From Planctomycetota bacterium (GTDB taxonomy: Bacteria > Planctomycetota > UBA8742 > UBA2392): DNA of 64,000 nt. The notes under the pieces were generated by a model. The model made no database searches, had not been told where the DNA came from, and worked only from the letters and a program-made list of their open reading frames with translations. The stretch covers positions 18,919 to 82,918 of the forward strand of contig JAMQHL010000021.1 of NCBI GenBank assembly GCA_025993795.1, given 5' to 3'. Position 1 is the stretch's first letter. Each line of letters starts with the position of its first letter. The position numbers and the translations under genes were made by a program. Below, in pieces: positions 17,602-26,461 of this stretch.

Positions 17602-17752
17602 CCGGTAATTCCTTTCAATCAAGTGCATGCGGGTGCATGGCATTGCGAGGCACAGGCCCCGTATCCATGATTCTTTTACGGAACAGGTCTTGTCCACGGG
17701 AGCGGAAAATCCTCACGCGAATTGGTTTCGTAACTGCCGGGATTTGAAGACA

Positions 17753-17780
17753 AGTGCGAAGGCCCGGGGGCCTTCGCACT
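17753..17780 (-). terminator. Hairpin terminator after the coiled-coil operon
   Basis: AGTGCGAAGGCCC and GGGCCTTCGCACT form a near-perfect stem between the leftward gene ending at 17806 and the next leftward gene starting at 17601. It separates the two operons. No long T-run follows; the hairpin is the main evidence. Confidence 0.6.
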
Positions 17781-17805
17781 ATCGGCGGTTCAGGTTGCAG
17801 GCGGG

Positions 17806-18444
17806 TTATTGTGCCGTTGAGCGCGTTTCGACATACCGGCGCACGATCTGGTCGCGCCAATCGCGCTTGACCCCGACGCCGCTGGTGCCACCGCAAAGTT
17901 TCTCGATATCGGAGAGCTTCAGGCTGGTGGTGCGGTCTTTGCCCTCGGTGTTCTGGCCGAGCAGGATATAGGCGCGGCTTACGGTGGACTGCACGTCAAA
18001 CACGATGAACTCAAGACGCACGTCGGGATTCTCGGTGCTCAGCGTAAAGACGTCGCCAAGGCTCACGTTATTCGCGCTTCCGACGTTCAACACCGCTACA
18101 TCGACGTCGCCGCTGCTGGACCGCCCGATGTAATTGGTCTGTTCAAAACCCGTGATCTGCACGGCGCCTGAAAGCTTCTGCACGGACTCGCCGCCGCCTT
18201 CCCAACTGAGCTTATTCTTCTTGGGAAAGCCGAACAGGCCAATGTCGTGCTCGGCATGGGTGTACCCGATGCCGACCACCAGCCCGATGATTGCCAGCAC
18301 AGTGCATGGCAATGCAAGCGCAAACGCGGCGAACTTGTCGAACTTGCCGACGGCCTCTGACTGCATCGGCTGCATCGGCTGCATTGCGCCGCTTGCTGCC
18401 GGGCCTGCGGTGGCCCTGCGCGGAGGAAGTGGTTTCTTGGCCAT
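17806..18444 (-). CDS. Membrane-anchored protein of unknown function
   Basis: This 212-residue protein has a Pro/Met-rich cytoplasmic head (MQPMQPMQ), one membrane helix (about residues 40-62, FALALPCTVLAIIGLVVGIG) and an exported C-terminal domain. The segment ISLGDVFTLS-like (NNVSLGDVFTLSTENPDVRLEFIVFDV) resembles the C-terminal beta domains of the two upstream genes. AAGGAAG lies seven bases before the ATG. It is the third gene of the operon 20498-17806, 66 bp after its neighbour. I do not recognise the family; a role in an envelope-spanning assembly with its co-operonic partners is inference. Confidence 0.65.
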   Translation of the reverse strand: MAKKPLPPRRATAGPAASGAMQPMQPMQSEAVGKFDKFAAFALALPCTVLAIIGLVVGIGYTHAEHDIGLFGFPKKNKLSWEGGGESVQKLSGAVQITGFEQTNYIGRSSSGDVDVAVLNVGSANNVSLGDVFTLSTENPDVRLEFIVFDVQSTVSRAYILLGQNTEGKDRTTSLKLSDIEKLCGGTSGVGVKRDWRDQIVRRYVETRSTAQ

Positions 18445-18510
18445 GGTTGCTTCCTTATTACTTTCCGGTCATCCCGGTTTGGTTCTATTGCTTCGTACTA
18501 CGCCCGATGC

Positions 18511-19569
18511 CTAGCGACGCAGCGCCGCCCCGCCGAATGGCTCGGCAGTCTTTACGCTGTCGCCTTCTGCCACAAACGCGCGGCCTCGGAACTCTTCAAG
18601 CAGGCGACCCGTGGACGTGTTGTGGCTGACATTCTCAACCACCATGCGCGCCACGAACTTGTCGTTGCGGTAGATCGTAAACACCTGGTTGACCTGCACC
18701 TTTTCGTTGCGGCCGATACTGATGCTGAGCACACCCGTGCGCGGGTCGCTGCCCACAGCCACTACCTTGCCGCGAAGCCACCCGCGGCCGGCCGTGTCGG
18801 CCATCAGGCGCAGGTTCGGGTCAGACTGCTCGTACCACGCCAGGATCTTGATGGTGCGGTCGTACAGCTTGCTGATTTCGTAATACCCGTCCTCAAGCGT
18901 CATGGCCTGGCCGTCGATGCGGCGGATATCGTTCTCGACCTGGGCCAGTTCCGCGATCAGTGAGTCTTTCTCGATCATCACGCGCTGGATTTCGTAGTCG
19001 AGGTTGAACACCTTCTGCTGGAAACTCGCGATGATGTAGCGGTAGCTCTGCATTTCCGCGGCGAACATGCGGGCGGCTTCACGTACTTCGGCCAGCTTGG
19101 CGTCGTGGATGCGGCGGTTGCGCTGGGCGGTTGCGATGTCCGTGCGCAGGTTGTTGATGTCCTGGATGGCGGTCTGTTTGGCAACTTCGAAGTTGTCGGC
19201 CTGCTTGGCGCCTTCACCTTCTTCACGCTTGAGCAATGAGTTGCCGTCAGGCACTTTGGCACCCGGCAGCGGGTCGGTGCTGCCGGCGCTGGTTTGCTCG
19301 TCGGGCAGGCCAAACGGCGCCGCGCCGATGCTTTCGGCCGGCAGACTGGCGTTGCTGCTGTCCGCGCCGCCCTGGTGGCCGCGTTCAGCCACGCTGCCGC
19401 CCATGATGTCCACGTAGCGGTAGGCCAGCGCGCGCCGGATGTTGGCCTCGGCGATGAACTTCTCGCGCCAGCTAGGCTCGCTGGTGTTGCTCATGAATAT
19501 GAACGTGACGATCAACCCGACAAGCCACGCCAGGGTGAGCATCAACATGGTTCTCGAAAAGACGCCCAT
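18511..19569 (-). CDS. Membrane-anchored coiled-coil protein with C-terminal beta domain
   Basis: The 352-residue protein starts with an N-terminal membrane helix (residues 6-27, MLMLTLAWLVGLIVTFIFM). A Gly/Ser/Pro-rich linker (about 55-110) follows, then a long coiled coil (about 120-245), then a strand-rich domain from about 265 (GRGWLRGKVVAVGSD, LSISIGRNEKVQVNQVFTIYRNDKFVARMVVENVS). The last pattern, in which a G-x-V strand is followed by a turn and an IYR-x-x-x-F-V-A strand, recalls the FlgT/SH3-like domain of envelope proteins. AGAGG precedes the ATG. It belongs to a three-gene operon with similarly built proteins. Function unknown. Confidence 0.7.
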   Translation of the reverse strand: MGVFSRTMLMLTLAWLVGLIVTFIFMSNTSEPSWREKFIAEANIRRALAYRYVDIMGGSVAERGHQGGADSSNASLPAESIGAAPFGLPDEQTSAGSTDPLPGAKVPDGNSLLKREEGEGAKQADNFEVAKQTAIQDINNLRTDIATAQRNRRIHDAKLAEVREAARMFAAEMQSYRYIIASFQQKVFNLDYEIQRVMIEKDSLIAELAQVENDIRRIDGQAMTLEDGYYEISKLYDRTIKILAWYEQSDPNLRLMADTAGRGWLRGKVVAVGSDPRTGVLSISIGRNEKVQVNQVFTIYRNDKFVARMVVENVSHNTSTGRLLEEFRGRAFVAEGDSVKTAEPFGGAALRR

Positions 19570-19622
19570 CGTTTACCTCTTGCACGGGCCAATGGCCCGA
19601 CCGTTAGTTCCGTCCGTAACCG

Positions 19623-20498
19623 CTAGCGACGCATCCGCGCCATGAACAGCCGTGTGATGCCCTCGTCGCCCTTCTGGGGTCTTACCGCGCTACTTACCAG
19701 GTCTTCGATGATGCACTCGCAGGTTTCGTTCTGGACCTCGACTACGTCCACCACGGCAATCGTGCTGCCGTTGCGCATGATCGTGTACTTCTGGTGCAGC
19801 TCAACGCCATCGCGACGGCCCTTGTTCAGTTGCAGGCTGTTGCCCACGGCCCACAGCACCTCGGCAAAGATCACCGGGCCGTTGTCGCCCAGTTCTTTCT
19901 GGATGTCGGGGCGCAGCCAGCGGTAGCGGGCCTGGGTGTCCATGCGGCGTTCATGCTCTTCCTGTAAAAGGAAGTGGTGGTACTCAAGGCGCCGGAACTG
20001 CTCGTTCTTTTCGGCGTAGGTGTTCTGTGCCTGCGCCACGTTCAACAGTGCGTCGCCGCGTTGTTGGAACAGGGTCGCCTTGCGGTCGCTGAGCTGCTCA
20101 ACGGTGCTCTGCAGCTTTTGAACAACGTCGGTGTCGTACTTCCTGCTGATGTCGCTGAAGGGCTGGGTCGCCGCCAGCAGGTCGTTGGCTGTGCGCTCGG
20201 CGTCGCTGGCCGCCAGGGTGGCTTCAAGCTTCCATGCCTCAAGCGCCTGCTTGGTGGCGTTCAGGGCTGCCACCTCGGCGCTGTTCTGGGCAGTGCGCTC
20301 CTGGTTTGTGGCGCGCTGGGCCAGCAGCTTGTTGTAGGCGTTCTCGAGCTGGTTCTTGTCTGTGTGCCGGGCTTGGCGCTCAAACTCGTACTTTTCTCGC
20401 CACTGGGCGTTTCCGGCCAGGGCAATCCAGACGTACTGGCTGAGTACCAGGCACAGAACCAGATTCACGATAATCAATATCTTGGTAAGAATGTGCAC
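19623..20498 (-). CDS. Membrane-anchored coiled-coil protein
   Basis: This 291-residue product starts at GTG 20498 with GGGAG seven bases upstream. It has an N-terminal membrane helix (residues 5-28, KILIIVNLVLCLVLSQYVWIA). A coiled coil spans about residues 35-180, and a C-terminal strand-rich region (FAEVLWAVGNSLQLNKGRRDGVELHQKYTIMRNG) matches the C-terminal domain of the next gene in layout. It is the first gene of the operon. Two anchored coiled-coil proteins of similar architecture encoded side by side suggest subunits of one envelope-associated filament or complex, by inference only. Confidence 0.7.
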   Translation of the reverse strand: MHILTKILIIVNLVLCLVLSQYVWIALAGNAQWREKYEFERQARHTDKNQLENAYNKLLAQRATNQERTAQNSAEVAALNATKQALEAWKLEATLAASDAERTANDLLAATQPFSDISRKYDTDVVQKLQSTVEQLSDRKATLFQQRGDALLNVAQAQNTYAEKNEQFRRLEYHHFLLQEEHERRMDTQARYRWLRPDIQKELGDNGPVIFAEVLWAVGNSLQLNKGRRDGVELHQKYTIMRNGSTIAVVDVVEVQNETCECIIEDLVSSAVRPQKGDEGITRLFMARMRR

Positions 20499-20787
20499 GT
20501 GCTACTCCCACACGCCAAATTGCGAGTGAATCAGGCTAGTTTGGTTCACGTACCGGGGGGGTGCTAGGCCTTCGACGTTAATGCGTCCCGCAATCCGGTC
20601 AAGGGGTTAAATCCTTGTCCTGATGGGTTCTAACCCCGGAAATACCACGCCGTCACGACCCCGTCATTTGATCCGGACCGGGAAAGCCTTGTGTGATACC
20701 AGTCAGTCTCCAGCCATGGGCATGGCTTCAGTCGACAGGCCCCACGGTTCTTCCGATCCAAGCGCGTTCCCGTGCGACAGCCAGCTT

Positions 20788-21870
20788 CTATCCGGTGCAG
20801 GCGAGCATGTTGTCGAGCGCCACTTTTGCCCAGCGCTTCTCTGCGGCGTCGGGGCTTACAGGCTCCCACGCTTCCAGGTTCTCCAGGCAGTCGCGCAGGT
20901 CGCCGGTGCTGATCTTGAACATGTTCGGGCACAGGCTGCGCACCAGCGGAATCACCAGCCGGTCCGGGTGATGCACCGCAAGCCGGTGAATCATGTTCAC
21001 TTCGGTGCCAATCGCGACCTTGTCGCCCGGTTTCATCTTGTTGATGACGTAATCCTGGATGAACCCGGTGCTGCCGCTGAAGTCGGCGGCGGCGACGGTT
21101 TCTTCGGTGCATTCGGGATGGACGATGACTTTGATGCCGGGGTGCTCGGCGCGGGCTTTCTGGATCATCTCGACGGAAAAGCGGGTGTGAACGTGGCAGT
21201 AGCCTTTCCACAAGATTACGCGCGAACTGGTGATCTGTGCGGGGGTCAAGCCGCCGTTGGGCAGTTTGGGGTCCCATAGCACGATCTGGTCGCGCGCAAT
21301 GCCGTACTTGTTTGCCGTGTTGCGGCCAAGGTGTTCATCCGGAAAGAAGAAGATGCGTTCGCCGCGTTCAAAACACCAGTCAAAGACCTTGCCGGCGTTG
21401 CTGCTGGTGCAGACGATGCCGCCGCGTTCGCCGCAGAAGGCTTTCAGGTCGAGGTCGCTGTTCATGTACACAACGGGCACGACCTTGGCGGTGTCTGCGA
21501 ACTGGCCAAGTTCCATCCAGCTGGTCGCGACCTGGGGCAGGTTCGCCATGTCGGCCATGGGGCAGCCGGCGTTGCGGTCGGGGTGATAGACAACCTGGTC
21601 GTCACGGCAAAGAGTCGCCGCGCTGGTGACCATGAAGCGAACGCCGCAGAACACGATGTCGCGGGCCTTGCCGGCGTTGGCGGCGGCTTTGCACAGGTGA
21701 TAGCTGTCGCCGGTGATGTCGCCGCATGCATGCACGCCAAGGCGCTGGTAGTGGTGCGCGAGGATGAGCAGAGAGTCACCGCGCGCGGCTTTGAGTTCAC
21801 GAATGCGCTCAACGTTTGCGGCTTCGTCTTCTTCAACGCGGATGGGGGATTGCATCACGGTGCCGGCCAT
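20788..21870 (-). CDS. nadA: Quinolinate synthase
   Basis: NadA condenses iminoaspartate with dihydroxyacetone phosphate to quinolinate, the second step of de novo NAD synthesis, using a [4Fe-4S] cluster. The 360-residue length fits. Family motifs are visible: LAHHYQ near residue 38, FCGVRFM, the first cluster Cys in NAGCPMADM (C103), the second in VHPECTEE, the third in RSLCPNMFK. AGGAGG lies five bases before the ATG. No nadB or nadC is adjacent. The 289 bp between this gene and the coiled-coil operon show nothing I can name. Confidence 0.96.
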   Translation of the reverse strand: MAGTVMQSPIRVEEDEAANVERIRELKAARGDSLLILAHHYQRLGVHACGDITGDSYHLCKAAANAGKARDIVFCGVRFMVTSAATLCRDDQVVYHPDRNAGCPMADMANLPQVATSWMELGQFADTAKVVPVVYMNSDLDLKAFCGERGGIVCTSSNAGKVFDWCFERGERIFFFPDEHLGRNTANKYGIARDQIVLWDPKLPNGGLTPAQITSSRVILWKGYCHVHTRFSVEMIQKARAEHPGIKVIVHPECTEETVAAADFSGSTGFIQDYVINKMKPGDKVAIGTEVNMIHRLAVHHPDRLVIPLVRSLCPNMFKISTGDLRDCLENLEAWEPVSPDAAEKRWAKVALDNMLACTG

Positions 21871-22163
21871 GGCTGCCTCCTGTGTCGGGACACCCTTGGT
21901 GTCAACTTCACACTCACATTAGAACATGATTGCGTCCTTATGGGAAGCGGGATGGGGCGGCAATCGCGGTGGGAGTGCGGTTTCGGTTTCGCTGCACGGT
22001 GCGTTTTCATGGAATGATCGCTTCATTCGCCCGTTATAGAGGGGCTATGTCCCGGTGAAGGCCACGATTGGCTGGCGGCGGTCGCTTCTACTTCGCAAGC
22101 GATAATGCGTACCGAACCGGTTGCACCGAGAAGCGTTACAGGACGCAGGAGCTGCGGGGCGGC

Positions 22164-23417
22164 ATGATGGTCGTCTTCAATATTATCGGATTTCTGGTCA
22201 CGCTGCTGAACGTGTTGACCTTTCTGGCGTTGCGGCGCCGGATCAAGCTGGCGTTTCCGCGACACAGCGGGTGGGTGACACTGGGCCTCGGCATCCCTTT
22301 CTGGGTAATGCTGCACCCGGGCCTGTTCCTGATGTTCGGCGGGATTTCCGGCTTGATGGCGGTTCGCGATGATTCCCCGATCTGGTTCGGCATTGCAGCC
22401 ATGGCCTGCCAGTTTGCGGCCTGGGTATATGGCGGCGGCCTGCTGATCAAGGGCACGCCCGGCGCCCTGACCGGTGGCGTACGCAAGTTGCGCCGCATGT
22501 TGCAACGCGAGAAGGTGGGCTCTGCGGCTGAGCAGCGACTTGTCGATGAAGGCCGGCGCCGCCTGCTGGCCAAGGCCGCGCTGACTGTGCCGGGGGCGAT
22601 CATTGCAACAGCGGCGGGTGGCGCGCTGGCGTCGCGAGTCACGCCGCGGGTGACGCGCTTGCAACTGCCGGTGCGGCGCGAGTTCACGCAGCTGCGCGGC
22701 ATGACGATTGCGCAGGTCAGCGACGTGCACGTGGGCAGCTACATGGGGTGGGATCGGCTTGCCGAGATTCTGGGTGTCATGAACTCGACGAACGCTGACT
22801 GGTTCGTGATCACGGGCGACCTGATTGACAACGACGTTGCCCAGCTTGAGCTGGCGCAGCGCTTCATCAACGGCATGAAGCCGAAACGTCAGACCTTCAT
22901 GAGCATGGGCAACCACGAATACATCGCGGCCCGCACCGGCGACACGCAGGGCATCATTGCCGCGCTGAAAGATTCACAGGCGACGCTGCTGATCGACGAA
23001 GCCGAGAAACTGAGTGTCGGCGGCGCGCACCTTTGGCTGGGCGCGATTGACCACCCGCCGCAGATGACACTGCCGCGCCTGCACGAGCGCAGCACTGAGC
23101 AAAGCGTGCAACAGGTACTGGGGCAGGTGGGAGACGATGGCGCGCCGCGTATTTTGCTATCGCACCACCCTCGCGCGTTCCATGTGATTCGCGAGCACCC
23201 GTTCGACCTGACGCTTTCGGGCCACACCCACGGCGGGCAGATCAAGCTGGGTCGCATTGGCGACTACGCGCTGACGCCCGTGCTGCCCTTTGAGCACTAC
23301 CACAACGGGTTTTACGAGCACAACGGCCGCCGCTTGTACGTCAACTCAGGCGCCGGCGGCTGGATGCCGGTAAGAATCAACTGCCCGCCGGAGATCACGC
23401 TGGTTGAGCTGGTCTAA
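22164..23417 (+). CDS. Membrane metallophosphoesterase (YkuE/YaeI-like)
   Basis: From the ATG at 22164 (MMVVFNII) the protein has 417 residues. About four membrane helices occupy residues 1-130, then a positively charged segment and another hydrophobic stretch (LLAKAALTVPGAIIATAAGG) lead into a calcineurin-like phosphoesterase domain. The metal-binding motifs are SDVHVGSY, GDLIDND, GNHEY, LLSHHPRAF and SGHTHGGQI, in canonical order. Members of this group act on phospholipid or lipid-A-precursor phosphates at the membrane, but the substrate here is unknown. A longer frame begins at 22068 without family support. Confidence 0.85.
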   Translation: MMVVFNIIGFLVTLLNVLTFLALRRRIKLAFPRHSGWVTLGLGIPFWVMLHPGLFLMFGGISGLMAVRDDSPIWFGIAAMACQFAAWVYGGGLLIKGTPGALTGGVRKLRRMLQREKVGSAAEQRLVDEGRRRLLAKAALTVPGAIIATAAGGALASRVTPRVTRLQLPVRREFTQLRGMTIAQVSDVHVGSYMGWDRLAEILGVMNSTNADWFVITGDLIDNDVAQLELAQRFINGMKPKRQTFMSMGNHEYIAARTGDTQGIIAALKDSQATLLIDEAEKLSVGGAHLWLGAIDHPPQMTLPRLHERSTEQSVQQVLGQVGDDGAPRILLSHHPRAFHVIREHPFDLTLSGHTHGGQIKLGRIGDYALTPVLPFEHYHNGFYEHNGRRLYVNSGAGGWMPVRINCPPEITLVELV

Positions 23418-23480
23418 CCGGAACAACGGCCCCTACCCGTGCGTTACAGCCTTGGCTATCGTTGCGCGCGGAGGCTTTCG

Positions 23481-24527
23481 ATGACTGTACCAGTCTATTT
23501 GGTGGCGGGGTTTCTTGGGTCGGGCAAGACGACGCTGATGAAGCGGCTGCTGGAGCACCTGAACGCCCGCGGCGAAAAACCGCTGGTGCTGATGAACGAG
23601 TTTGGCGAAAGCAACATCGACAACGAATTGCTTGAGGGCAGCCAGGCCCAGATGCGCGAGCTGATTGACGGCTGCATCTGCTGCACCAGCAAGACCGAGC
23701 TTACCAAGACGCTGTACGACATCGTCGCTAACGACAAACCCAGCAGCATTTTGATGGAAGCCACGGGGCTGGCTGACCCGGTCGAGATTCTGGACATCTG
23801 CACGCTGCCCAACCTGCTGGACAAGTTGCAACTGCGCACGATTGTCAGCGTGGTGGACGTGAACCGCTGGGGCAAGGTGGCGCAGGCCGAGGCGCTGATG
23901 AAGCGCCAGGCAAGGTTCGCCGACATCGTGCTGCTGAACAAGACCGACCTGGTGGATGCCGCGGTGTCAGACCGCGTGGAGTCCGAGGTTCGCAAACTCA
24001 ACGCGCGCGCCAGCCTGCATCGCACGCAGCGCGCAGAGTTGGACATGGCGGGCATTCTGGATGCCGGCGGCACCGAGGTCATCAACGACGACAAAGACCA
24101 CAGCCACTGCGATCACGAGCACGACCACTGTGAACACACGGGCGACGGCCACGCGCACCACAAACACGAACACAGCCACGACCACTACCTGAGCCTGACG
24201 CTGCGCCCGCACGGCACAGCCGACAAGGCGCGCTTTAACGACTTCTTGAACGCGGGGTTGCCCGGCTTGCTGCGGATGAAGGGGTTTGTGCAGGTGCAGG
24301 GAGTTGAGCCGCAGGCGATTGTGCAGTGGACCGGCGGCGACTGGGAGATGATCCCGCGGCCCGAAGTTCTGAAGCCCAAGCCCGACGTGCTGGTGTTCAT
24401 CGGCGAAGAGCTGGACCACAAGCTGATCCGCGCCAGACTTGAGGCAACTGGCCTGCACTTCCATGACGAGGGCGGGCACCACCATCACGACCACGCGCAC
24501 GAGCACGCACACCACCATGAGCATTGA
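23481..24527 (+). CDS. CobW/COG0523 GTPase metallochaperone with His-rich loops
   Basis: The 348-residue G3E GTPase starts at ATG 23481 with GGAGG six bases upstream. It shows Walker A GFLGSGKTT (residues 10-18), the metal-binding CxCC motif (C65-I-C67-C68), EATGLADP and NKTD, followed by the CobW C-terminal domain. Two His/Asp-rich stretches (about residues 210-232 and the last 20 residues) should bind zinc or a similar metal. Such proteins deliver metal to client enzymes under metal limitation; the client is not evident. Its stop codon overlaps the start of the TPR/SEC-C gene by 11 bases, implying translational coupling. Confidence 0.92.
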   Translation: MTVPVYLVAGFLGSGKTTLMKRLLEHLNARGEKPLVLMNEFGESNIDNELLEGSQAQMRELIDGCICCTSKTELTKTLYDIVANDKPSSILMEATGLADPVEILDICTLPNLLDKLQLRTIVSVVDVNRWGKVAQAEALMKRQARFADIVLLNKTDLVDAAVSDRVESEVRKLNARASLHRTQRAELDMAGILDAGGTEVINDDKDHSHCDHEHDHCEHTGDGHAHHKHEHSHDHYLSLTLRPHGTADKARFNDFLNAGLPGLLRMKGFVQVQGVEPQAIVQWTGGDWEMIPRPEVLKPKPDVLVFIGEELDHKLIRARLEATGLHFHDEGGHHHHDHAHEHAHHHEH

Positions 24528-25599
24528 CTGGCTTGAAGCGGAGTCTGCCATTGATGAACGCCTGGCGCTGCAACAGCGGCGCGAGGCGCTGGAAGCCGCA
24601 TTTGACGCCGACAACACCAGTGCCGAAACAGCGCTGAGGCTGATCCTCACCCTTGACCAGCTTGGCGTGGCGCCGCAGGAAATCGCCACCCGTTGCGAAG
24701 CGGCCTTTCAGGCCAATCCGCGCGATGCGGCCCTCATGGCGTGGCTCAGCCAGCTCAGCTACCGCCTTGGCCAGCTCAAGATCTGCATGGTCACCGCCAA
24801 GCACGCAGCCACACTCGATCCCGACGAGCCCATGGCCAACTTCACGCTGGCGCAAGTGCTGCTGTATTCAAAGGCCCATGAAGACGGCCTGCGCTACGCC
24901 AAGCGCGCCTGGGATGTCGGCCACGCGACGCACTATCACGCGCAGATCGGGCGGCTTTACTGCATTCTGCTGGCGCGCCTCAAGCGCTGGGATGAAGCCT
25001 ATGTCTTCCAGAGCGAGCGCCTGGCGGAACGCCCGGACGATTCGCAGGCCATCATCGACACAGCCGACCTGCTGCAGGAAATGGGCAAGCGCGAAGAAGG
25101 CGAAGCGCTACTTGAGAAGGCCCACGAAAAGAAGCCCCGTGACACCGAGTTGCTGTTCCGCATCGCCGTAGGCTGCTTCGAGAACGAAGACAACCTGACG
25201 GCGCGGCGCTGGGCGGACAAGCTGATCGACGCCGACGCCCAGCACCTTGAGGGCTGGAACCTGCGAAGCCAGATACGGCTGAAGCTGGGCGACTTTGCAG
25301 GCGCGATGGCGGACCATGAGATGATCCGCGAGCTCAGCAAGACGATGCCGCTGGACCAGTCCTTTCGCGCGACGTGCCTTGAGGGCCTGGGACGCAAGGA
25401 GGACGCCATTGCCGCGTTGAGGGTGGGCCTGGACGAAGTCAAGCAATGGCCTGAACGCGTGAAGCAGTACAAGCAGCATCTCGATCGCCTGCAAACCGTG
25501 CCGCCCGAGCAACAGCAGCGGCGCGGCGAAAAGCTGGGCCCCAACGACCCATGCTGGTGCGGCAGCGGCAAGAAACTCAAGAAGTGTCACGGCGACTGA
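24517..25599 (+). CDS. TPR protein with C-terminal SEC-C zinc motif
   Basis: The ATG at 24517 lies inside the end of the CobW gene (ATGAGCATTGA carries both the start and the preceding stop). The 360-residue protein is built of helical tetratricopeptide-like repeats from about residue 30 to 320 (for example DPDEPMANFTLAQVLLYSKAHEDGLRYA in part) and ends with PNDPCWCGSGKKLKKCHGD, a textbook SEC-C zinc-binding motif as found at the end of SecA. The coupling with a metallochaperone suggests that it may be a client or adaptor, which is inference. No signal peptide is present. Confidence 0.82.
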   Translation: MSIDWLEAESAIDERLALQQRREALEAAFDADNTSAETALRLILTLDQLGVAPQEIATRCEAAFQANPRDAALMAWLSQLSYRLGQLKICMVTAKHAATLDPDEPMANFTLAQVLLYSKAHEDGLRYAKRAWDVGHATHYHAQIGRLYCILLARLKRWDEAYVFQSERLAERPDDSQAIIDTADLLQEMGKREEGEALLEKAHEKKPRDTELLFRIAVGCFENEDNLTARRWADKLIDADAQHLEGWNLRSQIRLKLGDFAGAMADHEMIRELSKTMPLDQSFRATCLEGLGRKEDAIAALRVGLDEVKQWPERVKQYKQHLDRLQTVPPEQQQRRGEKLGPNDPCWCGSGKKLKKCHGD

Positions 25600-25774
25600 T
25601 CGGGCAACTCAGCGCCGCCCCAACCGCAAGGGTACGGTGGCCCGCCGGTCATCCAGTGGCAGGTGATTGATTCGGAGTGGCGGGGTAGTCTCTCGCAGGC
25701 TCTGCCCCGGCCCGAAGTTTTCTCCGCTGTTCGGCGTCGGGGAAGGCCTGTTGTCCGGCTGAGAAAAAGAGACA

Positions 25775-26461
25775 ATGGCCAATCCGAGTATGCTGGACGC
25801 GAAACGCTTAAATCTGGTCAATCCGGACGCGCTGATTGAGAAGCAGCGTCTTCCACTGGGCATGGAAGCCCTGGACGGCATTCTGCACGGCGGGCTTCCT
25901 CTTGGTGCGGTAACCGAAATTGTCAGCGAGCCTGGCCACGACGGCTGGTGGCCGGCATTGCGCGCGATGGCTCGGTCCCAGGGCATTTGCGGCGTACTGA
26001 ACCACGATGATTCATTTCACCCGCCGGGTGCTGCCTTGCAGGGCGTGGATCTTGACCGGCTTCTGGTTGTTCGCACCGGTAACCGCAGAGACGCACTTTG
26101 GTCCCTTGAGCGGATGGCGAAGAACCCCGGCCTGGTGGTCACCCTTTCGTGGCTGCCAGATCTGCGCGACGTTGAGGTGCGCCGGCTTCAGTTGGCCGCA
26201 GAGCGCTCAGGCCAGGCCGTGCTGCTGATGCGTGGAAGCGAGCCCGGGCATGCCAGTTGGGGGGCGTTGCGCTTGGGCGTGCGGGCGGAGCCCGGCGCCC
26301 CGGACACTCGACGGCTCAGGATTGAAGTGCTGCGCATGCGTGGCGGCATGCCGGGGCAGGCCGCAAGAATCGAGATAGAACATGGCACGGATGTTGTGCG
26401 TGGCTCTGCCGTGGTTCCGCACAGAGCGGATTATGCGCAGCCTGGACAAGCCGCCGGATGA
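25775..26461 (+). CDS. imuA: ImuA-like mutasome accessory protein
   Basis: This 228-residue protein resembles ImuA, the RecA-like accessory factor encoded ahead of imuB and dnaE2 in translesion mutasome cassettes. Recognisable are LPLGMEALDGILHGGLPLGAVTEIVSEPGHDGWWPALRAMA in part, VVTLSWLPDLRDVEVRRLQLAAERSGQAVLLMRG and the terminal LRIEVLRMRGG. The P-loop expected after the first strand is degenerate (SEPGHDGWW, no GKT/S), so ATP binding is doubtful. The gene overlaps the ImuB-DnaE2 gene by 80 bases in another frame, which argues for one transcript. GAGAAAAAGAG precedes the ATG. I found no recognisable LexA box in the 175 bp upstream. Confidence 0.8.
   Translation: MANPSMLDAKRLNLVNPDALIEKQRLPLGMEALDGILHGGLPLGAVTEIVSEPGHDGWWPALRAMARSQGICGVLNHDDSFHPPGAALQGVDLDRLLVVRTGNRRDALWSLERMAKNPGLVVTLSWLPDLRDVEVRRLQLAAERSGQAVLLMRGSEPGHASWGALRLGVRAEPGAPDTRRLRIEVLRMRGGMPGQAARIEIEHGTDVVRGSAVVPHRADYAQPGQAAG

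Noticed and set aside
25600..25774. LexA-type SOS box ahead of imuA
   Set aside because: I looked for GAAC-N4-GTTC, CTGT-N8-ACAG and related spaced palindromes and saw none; host LexA specificity may differ.
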